Below are positions 33,297 to 37,435 of a stretch of 37,435 nt of DNA, piece by piece; within the stretch, counting starts at the first letter, position 1, and every line of letters begins with the position of its first letter. The notes beneath the pieces are model-generated. The model was given only the letters and a program-made list of their open reading frames with translations, was not told where the DNA came from and did no database searches. Origin of the DNA: Desulfobacteraceae bacterium (lineage in GTDB: Bacteria; Desulfobacterota; Desulfobacteria; Desulfobacterales; Desulfobacteraceae); contig JADGFI010000047.1 in assembly GCA_016743945.1 (NCBI GenBank), positions 1 through 37,435 on the forward strand. Reading direction: 5' to 3'. Made by a program: the position numbers and the translations under genes.

Positions 33297-34211
33297 CTAG
33301 CGGAGTACATTAGAGCCGATGGTCTGGGCAATGGTTTCCATGTTGGACAGATAATCAAAGGCCAGAGGGTCAATGGAAACAACACTGCCTTTGATGGCAA
33401 TGGAAATTTTTTGGGCGGCGTGCTGGTTAAACTGGGGCTGGACAAACAGCACCCGGGTTTTGGTTGATTTAGCCTTTTTAATAAGAACGGAAAGCTGTTT
33501 TCCCCTGGGGGCCTTTCCCATGGTTTCAATGGCCATCTGGTTCAACCCATAGGTGTCTGTAAAATATCCGAAAACCGGGTGGAATACAAAAATAGTTTCT
33601 CCCCGAAATGGTTTAAGGGTGGTTGCAAGCCGTTTGTGAAGGTCATCCAGATCCCTGATAAAGGCCTCCAGGTTTTGTTCATAGGCGGTGCTGTTTTCCG
33701 GATCAAATGCGATCAATGCCGCAGCCATGGTGGCGGCCTGTGTTTTTACCAGCAACGGGCTCATCCAGATGTGGGGATCTTTGCCAATGGGGTCTTGGTT
33801 GTCCGTTTTTTGTCCACCCACGGTGTCAAGATGATCTGTCTGATCATGGTTATGGTCATGGGATTTCATTTCACGAAGCACAATGCCTTTTCTTGTGTCA
33901 ATAATTTGAATGGCACCTGAAATTGCCTTAATTTTATGCAAAAATCCATTTTCAAAGGGGACCCCTATTCGAAAAAAAATATCAGATGTTGTCAGCTTTT
34001 TGATCTGATCCGGTGAAGGAGAATAAGTGGAAGGGTTTTTTCCGGGCTTTACCAGGACCATAACTTTGGCAAATTTTCCGGCAATTCTTTCAACAAAATA
34101 TTGCTGGGGCAGGATGCTGACATAAACGGTTATGGGTTTTTGGGCAAGGGCCTGGGCGGGCAGTATTGCCATACACGCCATCCAAAATATTAAAAACCGT
34201 CTAAATTTCAT
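33297..34211 (-). CDS. znuA: Zinc/metal-binding periplasmic protein, ZnuA-like
   Basis: 304 residues, cluster A-I solute-binding protein. A signal peptide with core about 6-20 ends near AQALAQ (24). A His/Asp-rich loop (SHDHNHDQTDH, about 117-127) is typical of zinc-type members. Ligand His147 is in DPHIWMSP and a further His is in FVFHPVFGYF. Where most ZnuA/MntA proteins have the first His (DPHxYE), this one reads NPSTYSP, so that ligand is missing and the site differs from E. coli ZnuA. AAGGAG precedes the start. First gene of the importer operon, with znuC 29 bases downstream. Confidence 0.9.
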   Translation of the reverse strand: MKFRRFLIFWMACMAILPAQALAQKPITVYVSILPQQYFVERIAGKFAKVMVLVKPGKNPSTYSPSPDQIKKLTTSDIFFRIGVPFENGFLHKIKAISGAIQIIDTRKGIVLREMKSHDHNHDQTDHLDTVGGQKTDNQDPIGKDPHIWMSPLLVKTQAATMAAALIAFDPENSTAYEQNLEAFIRDLDDLHKRLATTLKPFRGETIFVFHPVFGYFTDTYGLNQMAIETMGKAPRGKQLSVLIKKAKSTKTRVLFVQPQFNQHAAQKISIAIKGSVVSIDPLAFDYLSNMETIAQTIGSNVLR

Positions 34212-34419
34212 TCATGTCTCCTTAAGGTATACAAAATTATCCGATCATATTGATCTAGGCGTCACCGCTTAAAGCGTCCAAAAACTTCCATCCGGTCCCG
34301 GCCCTTTTTCTTCCAGGGGGGGTGGCCGATTTTCAGGCCGAATGGGCAAGGTGTCGCCTGTGACCTTTGCATCCCCCCCAGTGGGACGCATTCCATTTTT
34401 GGGTCACACCACCACCAGA

Positions 34420-34548
34420 TTAAAAAATGTCTGGGTGGTATTTAGCAATATTTTGTCCCTGTTTTTTTGCCGAGATAACACCCAAAGAAAAGGAGATACC
34501 CAGTGTTAAAATCCCGAGAAAAAGAACCATGCCCAGCCGTTTATTCAT
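34420..34548 (-). CDS. Small single-span membrane or secreted peptide (42 residues)
   Basis: Start ATG at 34548 has AAGGATG 5 bases upstream and a promoter at 34607-34579. The peptide is MNKRLGMVLFLGILTLGISF followed by SLGVISAKKQGQNIAKYHPDIF. A short basic start leads into about 20 hydrophobic residues, then a polar tail. This is either one membrane span with its tail outside, or a cleaved signal peptide (VISA-KK). Function unknown. It lies 208 bases upstream of znuA on the same strand, and so could be co-regulated with, or lead, the metal-import operon. Confidence 0.6.
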   Translation of the reverse strand: MNKRLGMVLFLGILTLGISFSLGVISAKKQGQNIAKYHPDIF

Positions 34549-34578
34549 TTATCATCCTTATGTGGTGGTAAGAACAGA

Positions 34579-34607
34579 GTAATACAAAAATTTTCGTAGT
34601 TTGTCAA
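34579..34607 (-). promoter_or_regulatory. Sigma70-type promoter for the 42-residue gene
   Basis: On the minus strand, a perfect TTGACA at 34607-34602, a 17-base spacer and TATTAC at 34584-34579. Transcription would start near 34572, about 24 bases before the ATG at 34548. Confidence 0.65.
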
Positions 34608-34727
34608 AAGTAGTCATTTTCTTCATCTCGTGTTTAATTACTTTTACGAAAAGTGTGGGGGGGGTGGTCAACATAAAAAAGAAAAAAAAAGTTCTGCTTT
34701 TTCCCATCCAATAGCCCTGATTTATTG

Positions 34728-35219
34728 TCAGGCATGGATTTCCACGCAGAGGGACTCTTGGTTTTTTTGAAACAGGCGAAGGCCGTTAAATAACCCATCC
34801 ACGACTTTTATGGGGTTCTTTTGGTTGCCGAGGCGTATGGGCATGGCGCTTCCCGGAACAATAAAAGCAGAACCAGAAGGGTCCAATGGGTGGATCCATA
34901 GCGCCATTAATTCTTTTTCTACAATATAGGGAAACACAATGCCGGGGGGGAGGATAAATAAACCTTTTTGTCGGTCATTATCCGTGGGTTGCATTTTCGT
35001 GTGATTATCAAGGCCCCATTTTTCCAGGGTTCTTTCCTGGCCATGCTTGTTCCAGCCCAGGTGCATCTGTTTGACAAATTGGTTGGTCAGGTCCTGTTGA
35101 AACAAGAAAACCTGGGGATCTTCATTGTTTTTGCCCCATAAATGGTGGTGGGAACGGGTTACAAAGGATCTGGCTTTTTGTTTCCACAAAACCGGATCTT
35201 TTAGAGGGTCAGCGCTCAT
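34728..35219 (-). CDS. Primase-like fragment, function unknown
   Basis: 163 residues, no certain family. The order of features resembles the segment between the CHC2 zinc finger and Toprim domain of phage-type primases. These are a QMHLGWN segment, a W-G-L block (EKWGLDNH), LFILPPGIVFPYIVEK, then a basic/aromatic strand and AFIVPGSAMPIRLG. The zinc finger and catalytic Toprim acidic residues are absent, so it cannot prime by itself. AAAGGAAG lies 8 bases before the ATG, so it looks like an expressed gene rather than a fossil. It is the third gene of the run with the exchanger and PIN genes, 11 bases after the PIN stop. Confidence 0.55.
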   Translation of the reverse strand: MSADPLKDPVLWKQKARSFVTRSHHHLWGKNNEDPQVFLFQQDLTNQFVKQMHLGWNKHGQERTLEKWGLDNHTKMQPTDNDRQKGLFILPPGIVFPYIVEKELMALWIHPLDPSGSAFIVPGSAMPIRLGNQKNPIKVVDGLFNGLRLFQKNQESLCVEIHA

Positions 35220-35230
35220 GGGAACTTCCT

Positions 35231-35848
35231 TTAAATAAAATAGGTTAACTCTTTTCTGGAAAATTGTCCGGCCATCTCCATGATTCGTTTGGAGTAACGG
35301 CCAAGCTCACATAATCGGGCTGTTTTTTTTAAATATTTTTTTTGATCCATGAATCCAGAATACCAGAAAATTTTGGGGACCAGAAGCGCATTTATAAAAG
35401 GAATTTGCTGGTCATGGCAAAACCTTGCTGCTTTGCCGTCATCCACCAGGACAAAGGCGCAGGTGTTTTTAACTTTAGGGAGAGTGCCGTTTTGACCGGG
35501 GTCTGTCAATTCTGGGTCTGGCGCGCCCCCCCCCGCCACCGTAAAACCATTGAGATTACAAAATATCTGAATGGTTTCTTTCTCCCCCTTGTCCATGGCC
35601 ATAAAATTTTTAAGTAAAAACAGGGGGTGGTCAGCCGGGCCCGGTTCCTGGAATATAATTTGGGCAGAGCTGTCATGGTTTTTTTTTCCAAGGGTTAAAA
35701 AATAATCTGCCCCGGGATATCCGGTTTTTGTGATTTCCCTGAAAACTTCAGGGGATATTATTATTTGCCAGACATTTAAAAGAGGGGCAAAAAGATCGGA
35801 CTTGTACAAAAGAATGGCAGAGGAGGCATCAATAAAAACCTTTTTCAT
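35231..35848 (-). CDS. PIN-domain-like nuclease-fold protein
   Basis: 205 residues from the ATG at 35848 (MKKVFIDASSAILLYKSDL). A TTG at 35878, with AAGGGG 8 bases upstream and a TTGA overlap with the previous stop, would add 10 residues and may be the real start. PIN acidic positions are seen as Asp in VFIDASSAI, Glu in SPEVFREI, Glu near KGEKETIQIF and Asp-Asp in FVLVDDGKAARFC. Such proteins cut RNA or sit in toxin systems, but no antitoxin-like gene is adjacent. A Gly/Pro-rich insert (about 116-130) is encoded by a stretch with nine consecutive G on the coding strand. Confidence 0.7.
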   Translation of the reverse strand: MKKVFIDASSAILLYKSDLFAPLLNVWQIIISPEVFREITKTGYPGADYFLTLGKKNHDSSAQIIFQEPGPADHPLFLLKNFMAMDKGEKETIQIFCNLNGFTVAGGGAPDPELTDPGQNGTLPKVKNTCAFVLVDDGKAARFCHDQQIPFINALLVPKIFWYSGFMDQKKYLKKTARLCELGRYSKRIMEMAGQFSRKELTYFI

Positions 35849-35874
35849 GAAATCTTTTTTGGGGATACTGGGTA

Positions 35875-36948
35875 TCAAAGAATAAACCCCTTATAAATGA
35901 AAAATCCATAAAGCCCCATGAGAATAGCACCGGCCCATCGGGGCAGTTTGCCAAAAAAGGCGGTAAATAAAAACAGGCCGACCCCGGCCCCCATGATGCA
36001 ATAGACAGCTGTTTCAAAGGAGGGGGGGATGTGGATGGGGGAGAACAGGGCAAAAATACCAATGCACAAAGGGATACAGATATGGCAATCTCCTAGCTGG
36101 GAGGAATAGGCGATGTCCGCCCGGTTTACCATGGTATAATAAATGGCCAGGAATCCATTGGGAAGGACCATGAGAAGCCCGCTTAAAATCCCCAGGTTTT
36201 CCTTTGCAAAGAGTCCTTTTCCCTGGAGATTGATCCATTCCACCAACCCGTTGATACTTGCAAAAATGGCCCAGGCACAAAAACCGATGATCACAAGATC
36301 CATCAGGATTCGACGGTTTATTTTTCTGTCCTTGCGGGCATTGGTTTTCATCACTTCAAAGATGTGGAATGCCTGCCAGAAAAGGAAAAGTCCCACCAGC
36401 ATCCACCCGTCATTGGATCCTAGGACCCCGTCCCTTCCCAAAAGCCACAGGGCAGCCGTAAAAAAGATCAAAGCCAGAAGGCTCAGGAGCAAAGAGAGAT
36501 AATTTATTTGGGTTTCATGGGTCTTTACCTGATCTTTTGGAAAAAGATTCATCCCCCAGAAGAAAGCGGGAAGGGCCAACACCAGGGTGAGGTTGGTGAC
36601 ATTGTTCACCAGGCAGTTTTCAAGGACAGTGTGACCATTGGCGGACTCGTTTCCGGCGGTTGCCATGAGATAGGCAAAACAAAGATTGGGAAACCCGCTG
36701 AAATAGGGCATGACAAGGGTTCCCACAATGGTGCCTTCAAACCCGTTTTTTTCCACTGCATTCAACCGGGTAATCATTAAAAAGGAAGCCGCTAAAAACC
36801 CGGCTGTGAGTTGCCAGGGCCCCGGGGTAAATAGTACCTTAATATAAGGGGCAAGGAAATCTGGTATTACCGCTGCCCTTTTATAAGGATGAAGCAAAAT
36901 CGAAATTTGTTGCAATACATCAGAATATAAATCAAAAAAGATTTCCAT
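35875..36948 (-). CDS. Divergent CaCA-family cation exchanger homologue
   Basis: 357 residues, about 10-11 hydrophobic spans, arranged as two inverted halves like sodium/calcium exchangers. The first half has TIVGTLVMPYFSGFPN (73-88) and NCLVNNVTNLTLVLAL, equal to the alpha-1 GTSxPE and GSNIFN motifs. The second has NLGILSGLLMVLPNG (251-265), equal to alpha-2. In both, the Glu that binds the ion in exchangers is Asn (Asn88 and Asn264). The transported ion, if any, is therefore unclear. First gene of a three-gene minus-strand run. The stop touches the possible TTG start of the PIN gene. Confidence 0.75.
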   Translation of the reverse strand: MEIFFDLYSDVLQQISILLHPYKRAAVIPDFLAPYIKVLFTPGPWQLTAGFLAASFLMITRLNAVEKNGFEGTIVGTLVMPYFSGFPNLCFAYLMATAGNESANGHTVLENCLVNNVTNLTLVLALPAFFWGMNLFPKDQVKTHETQINYLSLLLSLLALIFFTAALWLLGRDGVLGSNDGWMLVGLFLFWQAFHIFEVMKTNARKDRKINRRILMDLVIIGFCAWAIFASINGLVEWINLQGKGLFAKENLGILSGLLMVLPNGFLAIYYTMVNRADIAYSSQLGDCHICIPLCIGIFALFSPIHIPPSFETAVYCIMGAGVGLFLFTAFFGKLPRWAGAILMGLYGFFIYKGFIL

Positions 36949-37182
36949 GGGAAAGATACATAAAAGAAAAGAGGATGTATCGCAAGTTCATTTTTTTTTG
37001 CCATGGGGTTTGATTTTATGCGGGTCACCCATTTGACGCTTGGGAAAAACAGATGTGTGACAAATCAATGATCCTTTCTGTTGTGACTGCCCCTGGATTC
37101 CAAAGATTCTTAATCTGCCTGACAGAAACAAAAATGAATCTATTTAAAAATCAGGCAGATACGAAAAAATAAAAAATAAGGT
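36949..37182. other. Region between the exchanger and the rRNA promoter
   Basis: About 230 bases with no gene. It holds an inverted repeat with perfect 10-bp arms (37113-37122 and 37151-37160) and a 28-base spacer. An A-rich stretch (about 37161-37180) just before the rRNA -35 is a likely UP element. Confidence 0.5.
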
Positions 37183-37211
37183 TTGACATCTGTTACAAAT
37201 TCCTGCATTAT
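37183..37211 (+). promoter_or_regulatory. rRNA operon promoter
   Basis: TTGACA at 37183-37188, a 17-base spacer and CATTAT at 37206-37211, preceded by an A-rich UP-like stretch. It lies about 135 bases before the 16S gene, a usual leader length. Confidence 0.7.
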
Positions 37212-37269
37212 TCGCCGGTCTTCAGGAGGACAGAGTTTAAACAGCCCTTCCGAAGCGAAACAAAAATAG

Positions 37270-37286
37270 TTTGATCTTTGAAAATT
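37270..37286 (+). promoter_or_regulatory. boxA-like antitermination element in the rRNA leader
   Basis: The sequence TTTGATCTTTGAAAATT resembles the boxA-type element found in rRNA leaders (GATCTTTGAAAA-like). It lies between the promoter and 16S, where Nus-factor antitermination signals are expected. Confidence 0.5.
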
Positions 37287-37346
37287 GGTCAGTGAGAAAA
37301 GAAAATGAGCGGGTCTTAAGGACCTAAAAGTTTTAACAAAGGATTA

Positions 37347-37435
37347 TAACTGGAGAGTTTGATCCTGGCTCAGAATGAACGCTGGCGGCGTGCTTAACAC
37401 ATGCAAGTCGAACGAGAACGGGATTGCTTGCAATC
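37347..37435 (+). rRNA. rrs: 16S ribosomal RNA, 5' end only
   Basis: The conserved 5' segment AGAGTTTGATCCTGGCTCAG starts at 37354 (E. coli position 8), so the gene begins near 37347. The following GAACGCTGGCGGCGTGCTTA and ACACATGCAAGTCGAACG are conserved. The V1 region with GGGATTGCTTGCAATC looks like that of Desulfobacteraceae. The gene runs off the right edge of the window. Confidence 0.97.

Overview
The window looks like chromosomal DNA of a sulfate-reducing Desulfobacterota of the Desulfobacteraceae type (Desulfobacter/Desulfobacula-like). The main clue is the first ~90 bases of a 16S rRNA gene at the right edge. The deltaproteobacterial flavour of the genes (short RdgC form, HlyD/ABC-2 exporter, cobalt-first corrin genes, an Isf-type flavoprotein) agrees with this. 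The lineage is an inference from sequence style, not from a search.

Left part (1-5100): rdgC, an unrecognised partner gene, a 280-base AT-rich gap with a cluster of DnaA-box-like 9-mers (a candidate replication origin), then dnaN and gyrB overlapping by 4 bases with no recF between them, closed by a strong terminator. Next (5096-8921) comes a TetR-family regulator divergent from an M24 peptidase-fold protein. A perfect 25-bp-arm palindrome lies between them. A convergent NCS2-type permease carries an unusual C-terminal GHKL-ATPase-like domain.

Middle (9297-18000): mostly single genes. They are a small cupin, a crotonase-fold protein lacking both usual catalytic glutamates, a cytidylate-kinase-like protein, the RNA helicase DbpA, the GTPase HflX and an AlaC-type aminotransferase. 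Between dbpA and hflX (12.9-14.85 kb) is a patch that seems to be decaying or recently rearranged. It holds a universal-stress-protein remnant, a small unknown gene, an Isf-like iron-sulfur flavoprotein translationally coupled to an ABM-fold monooxygenase, and an N-terminally truncated DsrE-like gene.

18.0-25.4 kb: an iron-containing alcohol dehydrogenase of the phosphonoacetaldehyde-reductase kind stands without phosphonate neighbours. It is followed by a corrin-ring cluster (cbiC, cbiA, cbiD) that runs by overlapping genes into a diguanylate cyclase and trmO, then an outer-membrane phospholipase A. cbiA appears to use an ATT start codon.

25.4-34.6 kb, minus strand: a complete YbhGFSR-type drug/ion exporter led by a CecR-type TetR regulator with a perfect 41-bp palindrome in its promoter. 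Beyond it lies a ZnuABC-type metal importer with a previously uncalled 42-residue single-span peptide gene (own promoter and ribosome site) just upstream.

34.7-36.95 kb, minus strand: three close-packed genes, namely a cation-exchanger homologue with both ion-binding Glu positions read as Asn, a PIN-domain protein and a primase-like fragment. The window ends with an rRNA promoter, leader and the start of 16S rRNA on the plus strand. No tRNA gene, CRISPR array, IS element or prophage was seen.
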